This document shows positions 12,266 to 25,257 of a stretch of 64,000 nt of DNA, one piece after another; position 1 is the stretch's first letter; each line of letters begins with the position of its first letter. The stretch spans positions 124,001-188,000 of the forward strand of contig MU404092.1 in the NCBI GenBank assembly GCA_022695795.1, read 5' to 3'. A program made the translations under genes and the position numbers. The notes under the pieces were generated by a model. That model was not told where the DNA came from. It saw only the letters and a list, made by a program, of their open reading frames with translations, and did not search any database. This stretch comes from Biscogniauxia marginata (Eukaryota > Ascomycota > Sordariomycetes > Xylariales > Xylariaceae).

Positions 12266-14828
12266 ATGTCGGTCCTTGCTATCCCTGATGCTGGCCTGCA
12301 GCTGGACAGCTCGTCCAGCTCGCGGGACTTTCTCCCAATGCAGGCTTTCGGCATTACGTTGAACGACAGCGTCATTGAGGACATGATAAAGTGTTTCCAG
12401 AAGGGAAAGGATATCGAATTGACTCTGGGGAGCAATCCTGTAAGTTTGGTTCTAGTGTTTTTCCTTTCCACCACCGTTGTTTCGTACCGACAATCAGCGA
12501 TGCCGGATTGCGCTGCTGGGGGAACAACAGCAACTCGTAGCTAGAGCAGAGAGCAGCACCGCTGGGCTTCGGGAAAGGGGAAAATTGCAGGAGGAAATCT
12601 TGTCAAAATCTCTCTGCCATTTAATTACGTGACTAAACTCGTTTTTTCTACCATTATAGTCGTTCCATTACGGATCGAAGGAGCTCGACGTCTCGGCCAC
12701 CCCAGAGTCATTCGATTACGACCTATACCTCACCAATCTGGAAGATTCAACGACCAAGGCTGAACGACTACCGAATCCCACCATGTCTATTTGGAAGAAG
12801 CCGCCCAACCTCTCCTCGGCACAGTCGAAGAGGGCCGACAAGGCATCCAAGGGCGCCAAGCAAGCGAGCCGCGCATCGTCGTCTGGAGCCGAGTCGGACG
12901 GGGACACGCTTGCAAGCTCTTATGCTAGGGCAGATGCGCAAAAGAATGGCAATACGTACGATGTCGCTGACCCGGCATCTGAAGCAGAGCTAACACACGA
13001 CAGAACCAAGATTGTCAATGGCATTCCCAGAGACGCCAAGCGAGGAGGCGGAGGCAAAGGCAAACTCCTCCCGACTGGAAGGTCTGCGATGGCAACGGTT
13101 CTATCGAGTACGACAACCCGGTCGCTACCCACAAGCCCCTCCTTGAATGGTGTTTCCTCCCCGAACCCGGCCTTCTCTGCCTCCCAACAACTCCTCGAGA
13201 AGAACAAGGGACAAAGATTCGCGCTTGTCCACGAGTTGGCCGCGAGGGATCGGACTCTAGAATACCTGAAAGACGTGTGGATGGGTCCAGAAGAGGAGTT
13301 CCAGTCAACCTTGGAGAAGGTATCCAGCTACGAGGCGTCAATCGATAAATACAGCTTGAAGAAGATGTACTGGAAAGAGCTTGACGTATGGAATTACGAC
13401 TATGACAACCCCGAGGACCGACAGGCAGCGATCGACAATGCCATCAAACAGTATGACAAGCAGCGGACCGGAACGTCTGACCCCGCTTGGGAGAGACTTC
13501 TCGCCCCGGATGATAGAGGCAAAGGCATCATCCTGAGCAAGCTGCAAGCGACATTGGCCAAGGGCAATATAACACCGGCGCCGAGAATAGCGGTGCAAAA
13601 GCCAGAAGATGGGAGTAAGAGCGATGCCGACTCGAAAGCCAAAGGCGAAGCCATGTCGCGATCCAATTCCCAACCAACCAGTAACAAGCCAAAGAAGGTT
13701 AGCGAGCGAGAAGCACAGACGAAGCGCCTCCTGTCGAGCAATCCGAAGAAGCCAGCACCCAAGAAGCCGACCAGCAAGGTCAAGGCAGCAGAGGAGAAGG
13801 GCAAGAGGGTGCTTTCGGAGGAGTTTGTCTATGATTCCGACAGCAGTGGAGATGAGCCTCCCCTGTCTCAGAACATCTCCACGGCCCCCAAGCCAAAACC
13901 TGTCGAGAGACCGGTCGAAAAGGTCGCTGAGAAACCAAAGCCGTCACCCGCTCCTTCACCCGCTCCAGCCCCGACTGCGAAGCCGAAACCAAAACCTGTA
14001 GTTCGGGCACCACGCGCACCGGTCAAGGCCTCGGCTACGACAAATTCGTCGCAGAAGCGTACTCGTGAGGACGACGACAGCAGCTCGAGCTCCGGTGCGC
14101 CGCTGAGCAAACGCATCAAGCCTAAGGAGTTACCCAGGCCGGTGTCGGACGCAAGGGCCACCAAGCACAGGGCATCAGACGCGAGCCAGAACTCACGTGG
14201 CACAGGCACGACAGGCGCAGGGTCGTCGAGCTTCTCCATCAAGAGCAAGAACACCTCGCCAGCTAAGTCATCGCCTCTCGCATCCTCGCCACCCACCAAC
14301 GCCTCGGACCTTGACGAGCAGCCGCCGCCGCCGTCGAGCCAGAACCATCGCCCGCATACCCAATCACATCAGACCCCTCATTCGCGCAATGGCGAGCACA
14401 ATGGTGAGCGCGAGCGGGAGTGCGAAAGAGATCATGGACATACCAATGGCGTGACCAATGGCACATCGACATCCACATCCATAACATCTTCCAGTTCAGC
14501 CTCATCGACGGTCGTGGTCAATCCTACCAAGAAGCGGAAGGACCGAGATTTCCCAACGACCGACTCCCAGACCCCGAGTAGACAACAAGAATCGACGCCG
14601 CCAAGCAACGGCAGCAACGTTGGCAACAAGAAGCCTCGCGTAAGCAAAGATGTATTGATACAGGCACGCAAGTTCACTAGGTACTACGAAAAGTATGAGT
14701 CGCTACATTACGAGATCGCGGCTCTTAAAGAACCGCCTGAGGACAAATTGGCAGATCTGCTCGAGATGAGAGAGCGCCTTGTCAACATGAAAAGCGAGAT
14801 CTCACGCGCGGTCGCTTCGGGCGCTTAA
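12266..14828 (+). CDS. ELL1: RNA polymerase II elongation factor ELL, fungal type
   Basis: Two exons, 12266-12439 and 12660-14828, joined across a 220-nt intron (GTAAGT...TTATAG), encode 780 residues. The N-terminal part (MSVLAIPDAGLQL, then IEDMIKCFQKGKDIELTLG, then FDYDLYLTN and RLPNPTMSIWKKPP) resembles the fungal ELL N-terminal domain. The middle (about 260-690) is low-complexity, rich in Lys, Pro and Ser, with several basic nuclear-localisation-like clusters. The last 65 residues (FTRYYEKYESLHYEIAALK and RERLVNMKSEI) match the occludin/ELL homology domain. ELL proteins raise the catalytic rate of Pol II and suppress pausing with partners such as EAF; that role is inferred from family. 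The start was chosen because it gives the conserved MSVL opening and an in-frame splice. Confidence 0.85.
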
Positions 14829-15950
14829 GTGCGCGGCTGTAGTTTTTGAACACCTTGTTCGTCCACGAGTCAAATCAAGATGTCGAATATCTAAGGTCAA
14901 AGCGTTGATTTCTGAAATATCCACGAGGGCTTGCCTGGTTGAGTATTGAGTGGCTGGTCTTCTCCCGGCATTTGCAAGCGTGGCTCGTGTATCTGTCTCG
15001 TGGATCTACGTGATCATAGACAGCATACTAGAGATGATCGGCCGCATCTCTTAGGCAGTGTGTTTTCTTATATGATCAAGGATTACATTGCTTGCATTGA
15101 CGTTTTTCTCTTTTCACTTGATGGCAGACATTCTTATTTTTGTTTTGAATTTCTGGAGCGGGCAGCATCTGAAATGATCACATACAAGGCATAAGGGGAG
15201 AGGACATAGGAGATTCATAGCATGGATAAAAGGCACAGCCGAACTGGCATATGACACTGGATTAGGGCAAGGGTGGTGTTCTACATTATTCCAGAAACCA
15301 TCTTCTCTGGAGGGGCCCCAAAAACGAAAGCTTAGGAGTTCTCTGTTTTGCTTTATTTTCTTCCGTGCCGACGGGGCCTAACATGAGGTACCTGACCTTG
15401 TAAAGCGTCTTTAAATTTTTGGCGGGGGTTTGTTTTTTCATGACAAGACAGTCATCAAATAAGTACGAAGGAGTTACCTAGGTAGTTAAACCGACGAACT
15501 ACCACCACATACCCATAGAAGGAAAAGGGGGGACGAGCAATAAAATATAGGCGATAATAGCATACAGGACAATAGGGACACATACACACACAAAGTTTAA
15601 AAGCGAATATGAAATTATTTTTGGAACGAATTTGTTATCTTGCATTGGTGATTTCATATGTACATGGGTATTTCTTTGACTAAAGGATCGTTCATCATGA
15701 TTGATTTGATGATGATAGATTTGAAGAAATTCCCCCTCTGCCCTCCCTTTCATAAACATGACTTATCTTGCAGGGGAGGAGGGAAGGACAGGGGGGATGA
15801 CCTAAGGAGAGTGAAGAGAAGTCGACGAAGGATCGGGACCGAAAAGTTAGATTGTTCAAAGCCGAAGCCGAAGCCGAAGACGACAAGGCAAGGAAGTTCA
15901 TACTGCCTAGGGTATGTATTATATGTATGTAAGCCGAGAGGGGATTTGCA

Positions 15951-15998
15951 TACCTTGGACCTTGGACCTTGGACCTTGACCTTCACCTTGACCTTGAC
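15951..15998. repeat. Imperfect 6-7-bp tandem repeat (CCTTGGA / CCTTGA)
   Basis: Seven or so degenerate units in succession, downstream of the ELL gene. Three GCCGAA units lie just upstream near 15861-15878. Confidence 0.85.
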
Positions 15999-16214
15999 TT
16001 TTATTTTTATTTCACTTCACTTCATACGTAGGTAAGCAGATGCGCGCCCCGCGCGGATGTTTGAGGGTAAGACAAATGATGTATGTATGCATGTGTGTAT
16101 GTGAGCGTGTGTAGTAGATGTAGATGCGATACGATGATAGCCGCAAGGTTTACCCTCTCTACCTTAGGTACATACATGGGGAGGCTATCAAAAAGAAGGT
16201 AGGTGGCTAGGTAG

Positions 16215-16232
16215 GTATGTATGTATGTATGT
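16215..16232. repeat. (TATG)n microsatellite
   Basis: Four TATG units next to TAGG units in non-coding DNA. Confidence 0.85.
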
Positions 16233-19200
16233 CTCATTCAGCTATCTTACCTTTTATCTGATTTGCTCTCTTTGCCGCTGCCGCCCGCTTATTTAATTTG
16301 TTTTCCATCTCTACCTAGGTAGTTATGCTATATGTCTATAAATATGATTGATACGAAGTTCACTCAATCCCGACTCTGCTCTAGTTTTACGGCCGTAAGC
16401 TAGAGAGTAGAATGTGTATATTTATATCTGTTATTTGTTATATAGATGAATATGTGTGTATTAATAATATGCCAAGGTTATTCCGGATAGATGTATGATG
16501 CGCGTGTTGTGTCAGCTGAATCATGGAAGGTGGCGATAACCTTCTACCTAAAGGTAAGCAAGTAGATATTGCGTCTTCTTTGTACCTCTTAATAGGTCAC
16601 ATGAGTTGTTATATGTGTGGGATTTTTTATTTTTTTATTTTTCCCACGGTGATCCATGGCAATAACCTACAGATTTTTGTATGCAGGCAGGATTTAAATT
16701 GCGTGCATGCATATCTAACATGCAAGCAGCAATACCCACCACGGTACCCACAGTCTTCTGCATGAAATATACGCCATGTGTCCGAGCGCGTGTAAGTGAG
16801 GCATGGATGTTTTATGTACGGCAGGCAAGCGCGCGAAGCACCCCGTGGAATGGATTGGGGGCGTGGGATGAGATGAACCCCAGAGAAGTCAAGTCCAGAC
16901 CTCGCGGCCGGGAGCGGCGGCATGAGAAGGGAACCCAGGGCCAGGAAACAGCACGACAGGAATGTGATGCTTGCAGACACGAGGCTCCATCTAGTCTCTA
17001 AGTTATCTAATCACCGAGTCAGCCAGTAAGGGGCAAGCAGCGTAGGAAGAGGAACGGCCGTGCGGCAGGGAAGCAGTAGAGGAGCCCATACAAGTTAGGT
17101 AGGTATCTGGTTCGTACGGTACCACGAGGGGGGAGCAGACAAGCCGCGATGAACCCAGCAGTCTCTACGGAGGTGGGGTAGAGGTTGAGTGAATAGAAAG
17201 AGTGACGATGGATAGACGGGTATGTAGAGGCGAGGTGGACCCCTAAAGAATGAGAGACCGAGGAACGAGGTATAGTAGACTGAAGAGTTTCAAGCAAGGT
17301 AGTGTAACCGACCTGTGTCGCTCGCTCTCTTGACGCTGGCGTTACACGAGTGCGCTACTCGGGTGAGGCAAAGTATCTGTTGTGACAGGCCGGTAACACT
17401 GTTTTGCATATGCCAACCAACATGATCCAGAGGAGACCGGACCTTTTTTGGGTACTCTCCCTTTCCCCTGGTTAACCCAAAGGTCCTGCTAATGTATGCA
17501 TGTGTGTGTGTGGCACGAGCCGACACATGCATATCTCGCATCGCATCTTGGTGAAGGATTCCGAGCCGCGAATGCACATGCTGCATGCGGTGGTATCTCT
17601 TTGCTGCACGATGAAGGGTGTGATGAGACCCATGAGCTTGGCTGTTGGGGATTGGAGTATGGATACCATGACGCGAGAAAAGGGCGTTGGTATGCCTAGC
17701 CGTAGGTCTGTGTGTAAGTGTACTCTGCGTGCGGACGCCCGTGTTCGTTACCCTGACACGCGCAACTCGGGATTCTTAGTCTAAAATAAGCTCATCCTTG
17801 CGGGGGATCAACTAACGAACTGTTATGTTGTGCCGATGCATGGGAGGATTCGACCCGGGACCCGGGTTTTATGGGTGTGGTCATCATCAACCTCAAACAA
17901 GATAGAGTGACGACTAATCAGCCACCAATTCCAACCATCATACTGCAGCACAATACCGTCATCGTCGAAGGAGCAAGGCGATCGAAGACAGGCTAGTCCG
18001 AGGGACGACTGTAGGCAGTGCTGCTATCGCTTCCCCGGCTGCCCGGCATCGCGGGGTCATTATGCACGAAGCAATATTCTCCTTGCCTGCCCTGGAGGAA
18101 CACCACAGCATATAGTGGGGCCTGAACTATCGTCACAAGGCCGTATTGGAGCATATGGTGGATATATCTGCTAGCATGGGCTAGCCATAGACCGGCCTCT
18201 AAGGTACAGGCATTACCATGCTTCCCGACCCCATCGCCGATAAGGGCCCCAAAGAGACGCAGACCAACAAAGCATTGTTCGACCGCATCTGGAGCCAGTG
18301 TAGAGACTCCCTTTCTGCCCTATTTCATATATGTTGGGGTCCCTAACCGGGGGACTAACTACAATGTAGCCAACGACAGATATCAAACCCCGTCGGCCAG
18401 GGAGTTTTCTCAGGGGTTCTTCCCCAACTACGTTTGGCGGGACCGCCGTTATTCCCATCTAGTATCAGAGGGAAGAAGCTATATCGTGCATTGAGGTTCG
18501 GCGATTGACATGAAAGTGCTGAGTTGGTTGACAACACAGACCTGTCTTGCGGCAAGGGAAGATGTCGGATGCGCTTGTCCCGCGCTGCAGTCTGCTTGCT
18601 GCCCGCACATACCCGCCACCTCTGAGTGGAGGGCGCTTTGCTCACTCTGTTGACCGTGGCTCAAGTGCGCTTAAGGCTCGTGGGGTTACCAGAGTGCTGG
18701 GTCAAACTAGCGCAAACCCTGGGCTTGGCGGACATGGATGTGGCCACGAAGGCAGAGTGCGTGCAAACGAGCCAATCTAGTGTAAGCATCCATCTTGCAT
18801 TCTCCAATGCAGGCGACATCCTCCATCCTTCCGATGCAACCCTGCGGCAGCTAGGGCAATCTCGGGTCGGCTAGTCGTCGTTGAGTTAGCTTAAGGGAAC
18901 AACCAGCTTAGAAGAGCTCTTGAACAGGTACAACAGTGTTGTCGATCGTGATGTATCTTGACTCCCGGCCTGGTTTTCACATGTATCTTGCCGTGACATG
19001 CTTGTCCCGACTTGGAATAGGGAACATTGCACACAGTATTTGTGCCGATGAGAATCGCTCTTCAGGAAAGCAGTGGAGTAGGTCCCTGACTTCGCATGGC
19101 CCGCTAGACTGAGCCGAGGCCTCTCGTAGGACCGGCTAGGTGCTCATGCTAGTTCGCAGATCTAGACTGGCAGATTCTAAACTTGTCTGTAGCATGAACA

Positions 19201-19467
19201 AAGAGTATAGTTTCCAGTTCATGTAGGTTTTGCTGTAAAGCAGTTTGCGATGTGTTGATTATGCCAAACAGGCTAGCACGAAAGAGTTGCATGCATTGCT
19301 GCCAAAATCCACGTTATAATTCTCAGTGGTTGACATGTCTTCCCGGGCTGGTAGATATCCCAAAATGCCCCTGATTGAGCGGTGTTGGTACCTTTGAATA
19401 AAACAAGACGAAATCATTCGTCCCCGACCTGAATTCCACAACCTGTTAGACTCAACGCGAATGACAC

Positions 19468-20406
19468 ATGATGCCATTTCCTAACCCACGGCCGAGTACA
19501 TCTTTCATACCTAAGTATGATATGCGCGGCAGTCCCATGTTCATTCATCCATGCGCTGTTGTTCGTGAGGATCGTGACACAAGAGCCCACCCAGCACAGC
19601 AAGATGCCTTCTCTGTGTTAGAAACGCCGAACCAAAGCCATACCACAACCCCAGGAGTCGCTAGCACAGATCCAGCCAACGCTAGAATGATGGCGGATAT
19701 GAAAATATCTCTCGCCGTAAAACAAGTGGCCGAACAAGCTCAAGAGAACAAGAAATTCTGGGTCGGGTTTCGAGAGGAATTCGAGAAGGAGGTGGGGAGC
19801 ATCAAACCGTATATCGACGAGCATACCCTTCAGCAAATATGGCGGAAGAAGATTGAGCATAGCAACGAACGTGGTAGCGGAGACATGCAACATGGTGGAA
19901 GATTTAATATTCAAAATATCAAGCTGGAAACTTGCATGAGCCAGATCGACGAAGCTATGAAGTTCTTGGCTGTGGCTGAATCATCGTATGGCAACTCTAC
20001 TAATCACAATCCCCGACGCCACCACCTGGAGAAGATACGTGCAGCTGGTAGCCTCGTCACAGGTCTAGCCAAGAAATCTATGTTGGATGAAGCTGCATGT
20101 AAGGATTTTCTGACGGAGCTGTCTGACCTCGAGAGGCTCTTAGATCCAAAGAATCTAGCGGCAGTGAGTCTAAATCGGTTCGACAAGGGTGAAGCTCGTG
20201 AAGCCCGTGAAGCCACAGATGTCGAAGGTGAACGGCCAGGAAAAAAGAACTCGGGCAAGCGCAAGAATCGGGCCAAGAATACCCAGCCGATTACGGCTAA
20301 CCAGAATGAGGAGACGGTGCCCAATGAACCTCCTGAAGAACCGGGGCATGAGGAAATGCAAGAAGTGCAGGAAGTGCAGGAAGCAGAGGGATTTGCATCA
20401 TGGTGA
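19468..20406 (+). CDS. Hypothetical protein, orphan open frame of 312 residues
   Basis: A single uninterrupted frame encodes a hydrophilic protein with no signal peptide or membrane segment. Residues 70-240 look mainly helical and charged (for example EQAQENKKFWVGFREEFEKEV and the segment FLTELSDLERLLDPKNL). The tail is low-complexity, with a basic KKNSGKRKNRAKN cluster and short repeats EAREAREA and EVQEVQEAE. I do not recognise a family. The true start could be a later Met, such as the one in MMADMKISLA near residue 70, because the first 65 residues look random. It is isolated, with about 4.6 kb of gene-free DNA upstream and 1 kb downstream. It could be a lineage-specific gene, the last exon of a larger gene, or a remnant. 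The composition and length suggest coding, but function is unknown. Confidence 0.45.
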   Translation: MMPFPNPRPSTSFIPKYDMRGSPMFIHPCAVVREDRDTRAHPAQQDAFSVLETPNQSHTTTPGVASTDPANARMMADMKISLAVKQVAEQAQENKKFWVGFREEFEKEVGSIKPYIDEHTLQQIWRKKIEHSNERGSGDMQHGGRFNIQNIKLETCMSQIDEAMKFLAVAESSYGNSTNHNPRRHHLEKIRAAGSLVTGLAKKSMLDEAACKDFLTELSDLERLLDPKNLAAVSLNRFDKGEAREAREATDVEGERPGKKNSGKRKNRAKNTQPITANQNEETVPNEPPEEPGHEEMQEVQEVQEAEGFASW

Positions 20407-21447
20407 GGTCTTTGGACCAAGGTTGGTAGCGACTAGGTTATTTTTTGGTACCCAAGATGTATCGTTAGCAGTATCCCAGACTAGGAAGGGATGAGAAAAA
20501 TAGTACGTTGCTTACCTAGGTGGGGAAAAAAGGTGAAGCATCGTCCTCATCAGAATAATCGGAATCGAGTTGTACTCGCCCTCGCAGGAGGACCAGCACG
20601 CTGTGTATCGCACTCAAGTGTTCTCACACACCAGCTTCGTAACGACTCTCCCATAGGAACCAGTCTCCCCCGTCTTCTCCTTGCGGATATACACGAAGTG
20701 ACGGCCCTGCTTTTCTGATGCCAATATTACAAGCTTGAAGTCAAGCCAGACCCTCACGGGTAGACCTGTCGATCCCACCACAAGGGTGGGCGAAGGTAAG
20801 TGAAGCTACTCCGAATTTCCCATGAGCTGTATAGTACAGCCTGCACTCCGGAGAATGCGAGACTGTCGAGAAGCTGTTTGCGCAGGCTCTCTGTTTGTAG
20901 CTCAGAAACACAGCGTTGATGAGGACGATGCTTGAAGGAGGGAAGGAAGAAAGAAACGCGTCCCACGAATTTTTCGAGTCATAGGTCAAAAAATCCGAGG
21001 CTGTCCTTATCGATAGGATTGACCAATCAAATACGATTGGGTGGATAACTGTGTGGCTTGATTCGGCTACGGAGGCTTACAGGTAAGGCGGGTACCTAGG
21101 TTTCGGGAGTAACCCGACCTAAAAATGGAAATAAGAGGGTCTAGATGTGGCTGGAAACTGTCAGGCACCTTACCGCCCCGGACCACGTATCTAGGTAACC
21201 TACCTATCACAGACAAGCCTGGGGAGACTATTCAGTTTATCATGCTCTTTTTTTCCCCTTTCCTTTTTTCTTTCTCCTCAGCTTATCTCTTTTTTTCTTT
21301 TCCAACTATCGTATAATCGAAATGTCTCTTCTTCGACGGTGACAAAGGCTAACTTTTCTTCTCTTCTCGTTCTTATTAATGGTTTCCTTTCTACTTAGAC
21401 AATTTCACTTCCTCTAGATAGAGCCTGCATAGACATATCCGCTCACT
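20407..21447. other. Intergenic region upstream of the methyltransferase-like gene
   Basis: About 1 kb without a supported gene. It contains TACCTAGG-type elements near 20514 and 21091 and a strongly pyrimidine-rich stretch from about 21246 to 21420 just before the next start codon, as expected for a promoter and leader. Confidence 0.5.
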
Positions 21448-22519
21448 ATGGGTAGCATGTCTGCCTCGCCTGCAGACTTCCCCCAAGTCTGGCAGAGGCC
21501 CCCGTTTGAAGACTTGATGGCATGTCTCAAACGCCTCGAGGTCGATCCTCCTATTTGGAACCCCACTACTTCGCGGAAGATCATACTGGAGAACCACCAG
21601 AATGCTGCCCAATTCCGTCGAGAGGTTGCTACCTATCTCTCCAGTATCATTAGTAGCAGTCTCAGGTGGATACAAGACGACGACCGGAAGGAAGCTCTCT
21701 GGGACGAGGCAAGCCGACGCCTCTCGGAACGGTGCGGTAGGGCAGGGATGGGTGAAATCACTCGGAAGTGGCCGTTCGAGAACCAGGCTTCTTCCCCTTT
21801 CGAGCTGATCATCCGGGAGCCCCCTATTACTGGCGATTCTCTCGGCCTTAAAACCTGGGGGTCTTCCTATCTGCTAGCACTGTTGCTAGGCCAGGTTGCC
21901 GCCGGCTCGTTAGCTCATTTATTTGACTCTGGCCATCTAGCAACGCCCCTTGACGTTCTCGAACTCGGATCGGGTACTGGGCTCCTCGGTCTAGCTGCTT
22001 CGGCCATTTGGAAAGCCAACGTAGTTCTAAGCGATCTCCCGACCATCATGTCAAATCTCGAACACAATATCGAGACAAACAGAGCGACAATTGAGTCTCT
22101 TGGCGGCAGAGTCAGCTCGGGTACTTTGACCTGGGGCTCTGAAGACGACAGCGCTGAGCGCTTTGCCAAGAAGAATCAGTTTAAGGTGGGCCGTGATAAT
22201 AAGTCCTGAGTTCTGATCGTTGACTGTTATGTAGATCGTTCTCGTCGCAGATCCACTCTACGACAATGACCACCCGGAGCTTCTCTCCTCTGCCATCCAT
22301 GAACAGCTAACGAAAGACAAAGATGCCAGAGCTATCGTCATGATTCCTCAAAGGGATCCCACCACTAAGAGATTGATGGCCGAGTTCCTGTCCAACATGG
22401 CACAAACGGCTTCACCATTAGCCCTCCTCGAGGAGCACATTCTCGCTGGTCAAGATGACTGGGACGAAGACGAAGAGACCCCAGAGGTCCAATGTTGGTG
22501 GGGTGTTTTCAAAAGATAG
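21448..22519 (+). CDS. SAM-dependent protein-lysine methyltransferase, family 16 (EFM2-like)
   Basis: Exons 21448-22185 and 22235-22519 join across a 49-nt intron ending TATGTAG to give 340 residues. The core is a seven-beta-strand methyltransferase fold: substrate-side motif EPPITGDSLGLKTWGSS at about 124-140, SAM-binding motif I LELGSGTGLLG at 171-181, an LSDLP motif at 194-198, and the family motif VADPLYD at 250-256 right after the splice junction. This arrangement is that of the METTL21/EFM group, which methylates lysines in translation factors and chaperones. Among yeast members it looks closest to Efm2, which acts on eEF2, but the assignment within the group is uncertain. The N-terminal 110-residue helical region, with LSERCGRAGMGEITRKWPF, is conserved in filamentous fungi as far as I recall. 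No signal or membrane segment is seen, so it is probably cytosolic. Confidence 0.82.
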
Positions 22520-23668
22520 ATTACACAGGTATTGACTAATACGTACTAATGATGTATGACCTGATACAATAGAGTAGAGAGACATAGATAGACTTTTAAC
22601 GAATCATGGTAATGAATGAAGTTTGAGTAACATATAGATTTTACTCTTTATACTCTCCAAGCTTTCCCTTTCGGGTTCCTCTATACCTAGGTAGGTCTAA
22701 TTAGCACTGTCCATGACGGTCTGCAACTTGATAATAGGCACCTTACCTTTTTTTTATCAAACAAAGTCCCAAATACCGCACCGTAACTTTAGGCCAGTCT
22801 GATATTTAATCGCTTATGCCCCTAATTATATGGCTCCAAACTACAAATAAGGCTTAAGGGGATTTCTTTCCTCCTAGGCATGGTAGTGAATCCACATGAA
22901 TATATATGTTAATACGGCCGTGAGATGATTGCCTGAAATTTTTACGAAAACACGCTCGCTCTGTTCTTCCCATGCATATGTTGTCATTTCACCTGCTTCA
23001 GGAGCCGGATAAGTGTCTGACTGGAACCGAGTATCTTTGAAATCCGATATCGTACATACCTGTCTTCTCCGAGCAGCAAGTATCAAACGATTTGGTTTAT
23101 TAGATTAACTTCCGTGGTTTTGTTTCTACTCATTGATGATTATCTCGTGTAAGATAATCTATCGGCTGACGAGTCGTGTTCATATTAAGTTTTGAGATAG
23201 AACATTACATGTGTTTAGTTTACTTTTCAGGGACGCTCTCTAGGCACTTGACTTCTAACTTTTGGCTCTAGGCCATGCCTACATGCTTCACCATTGTAAA
23301 TACGAGAGACACGTATCTCTTTTAGTGGAATCTCTAGGAGGCCGATAATCTCGAACATACCTAGGTAGGTACGTTTACATTTAATCCTGTTAATAGTACT
23401 TCACTGGGGAAGTTGGTTTCCCAAAGACGGCCAAACTCGATTTATGGCCCAGAATTCCCATAATAACAAGTAGGTAGTCATTGAAAATATGTCATTGAGT
23501 TATTCAAACACGATTCCAAGGCACACTGCCTCGATGAAATCGAAATGTCTTTCAATAGGTTAAAATAGGTTCTTCAAGTAATCCAAAAAATGATGCACCA
23601 CCTAGGCGATCTGTTAAAACTCCAGGCGCCGTTGCTTATCCCTCGCCCCCTATCCATTATTGAGTCCC
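22520..23668. other. Intergenic region between two convergent genes
   Basis: This 1.15-kb AT-rich stretch holds the 3' ends of the methyltransferase-like gene and ATG6. It includes TACCTAGGTAGGT elements near 22685 and 23359. I see no gene. Confidence 0.5.
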
Positions 23669-25257
23669 TTAACGTCCGTTTGTTAAATGACTAACGTTGC
23701 TTGCGTGCGCGATCAGGAACTTGCAGCACGTGAGGGCGAACTTGCATGCTTTGGTCCAGCCCTCGTCATTGGTGATGCCTAATCTGATGCTGTAGTGGCC
23801 TATTCTATCATCGCCAATCTTGTCGCCGTCGATTTTGTATGGAAGCGCAAGGGGTGTGACTCCGTACGGGCCAGGTCCACCGTCTGCTTTTGTCTGCTGA
23901 TGGACAAATGCCCCAAGCTGCCTCACCAGCTCTAAAAAGGCCACCATGCCTTTATCAAAACTCCGATTCCATAGCATCTGGAGCGGCAGGTCGCCCGAGG
24001 AAAAGAGATCCACGACGCTTTTCTTCGGGGCTGGCGGAGGCCCGCTCCTATGAGCTCCGAGCCGGCTAGAATTTGGAGACGGATACTCATACTTGATGAT
24101 CTTAGATGTCGATCCCATAGGAAGGGGCTCATAGCCTTCAAATTTGTATCCTAACTTGTCGGCAACGGTAACGACTAGCAACAAAGCCTGGCCCCAGGCC
24201 GCATTGATTTCGGGCCAGTCCACGGGCTTGGTTGATAGTCTCCCCAGTCTGAGACCATTTATTGTCGCAAAATTACCGTCATGATGTATTGAAAAAGTAT
24301 CATTATAGACATTTGCCCGTTGGAGCTTCGTAAGTAGTTGGGAGTCATGGTCGAATTTGGAGTTGATACTGTCTCTCTCATTCTGAAACTCAGAGAGCCT
24401 GGTAGCAAATGAGTTGCGCTCTCTCCAGAACTGTTCCTCTTCGGTGTCGAGTTTCCGCGATTCCTCCTCGAGAGCCATAATTTCATCATCCAGCTCGGCT
24501 TTCTCCTTTTCCAGTTTTAATAGCTCCTGCATCGCCTCTTCCTCCTCCCTCCTAGCCCTCGCCAAGGCCTGCTCAGATTCGGCAATGTCGTCCTCGCTCG
24601 GGACATCAGCCTGAACCTGCTTGAGGAAGCCGGCATAAGCATCCCGCTCTCTCGCTGTAGATTCCAACCTCCTCTGAAGACCGTCGACCAGCATCTCGGT
24701 GCATTCGACACAGACAGGGTGGTCTATATCGGAGCGGGCGGACAAGATCTCGAAGAGCTTATTGATGCGCTCGGCTTCATGAGGCTGGGCGTCTCTCCCG
24801 TCACTCCGCTGGCTAGTTGACATGGATTTTCGGCGTGCTTGTTTTGAACCCGGCTGGTCTACTGGCGGTGTAAGTCGTGGCGGAGCTACCTGAGACTCTG
24901 TGAGGAGGACGAAAGACATGGTAGAGCTATCACGCGGATGGCCATCGCTACGTAGAGAACTTCCGTGTTTCTTAAACGTCGCGGGCCCGGCATTCTTGGA
25001 GACTTGGTCGTACAACGCTCTTCGCTCGGCATCTTGAGGATAGGACACTCGCGCAGGCGACGGCCGCTTGACTGGCTGTTGGGATGAAGAAGCTAGAGTC
25101 AGTCAGTTAGTCGATCGGTCGCGACATAGCATTAACAAGCAAAGGCAGCAGTGAACGTTGTTGACAACTAACCGACAAGCAGATCAAAGGCAGCCGGGTT
25201 TAGCTCTGCTAGCGACCCATCCAGCCGCAAAGGAGCACGGCACTTTTGGCAATACAT
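23669..25257 (-). CDS. ATG6: Atg6 / Beclin-1 / Vps30, PI3-kinase complex subunit
   Basis: Exon 1 is 25257-25173 and exon 2 is 25092-23669, with an 80-nt intron (GTTAGT...CTCTAG), encoding 502 residues. The N-terminus has the conserved MYCQKCRAPL pair of cysteines and the LNPAAFDLLV segment. Residues 88-97 (SFVLLTESQV) correspond to the conserved Beclin motif, and HPVCVEC lies at about 153-159. A strong coiled coil rich in Glu and Lys covers roughly 165-275. The C-terminal BARA domain follows, with FATINGLRLGRL, NAAWGQALLLVVTVADKLG and the final KFALTCCKFLIAHAS. Atg6 scaffolds Vps34 and Vps15, with Atg14 in complex I (autophagosome formation) and Vps38 in complex II (vacuolar sorting). It diverges from SCM3 with 445 bp between start codons. 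ATG14 itself lies 11 kb away. Confidence 0.96.

Larger units (their letters stand above)
14829..19467. other. Intergenic region, mostly non-coding
   Basis: This 4.6-kb stretch lies between the ELL stop and an orphan open frame. Open frames are short and unlike known proteins. It contains CCTTGGA-type repeats (15951-15998), a (TATG)n run near 16215-16232, several TACCTAGGTA elements (15476, 16313) and T-rich tracts. The part from about 17.8 to 19.3 kb is compositionally closer to coding DNA and may be the remains of a gene, but I could not assemble a protein from it. Confidence 0.5.

Noticed and set aside
17815..17880. GGATTCGACCC element resembling a tRNA B box
   Set aside because: No cloverleaf can be folded from the flanking bases.
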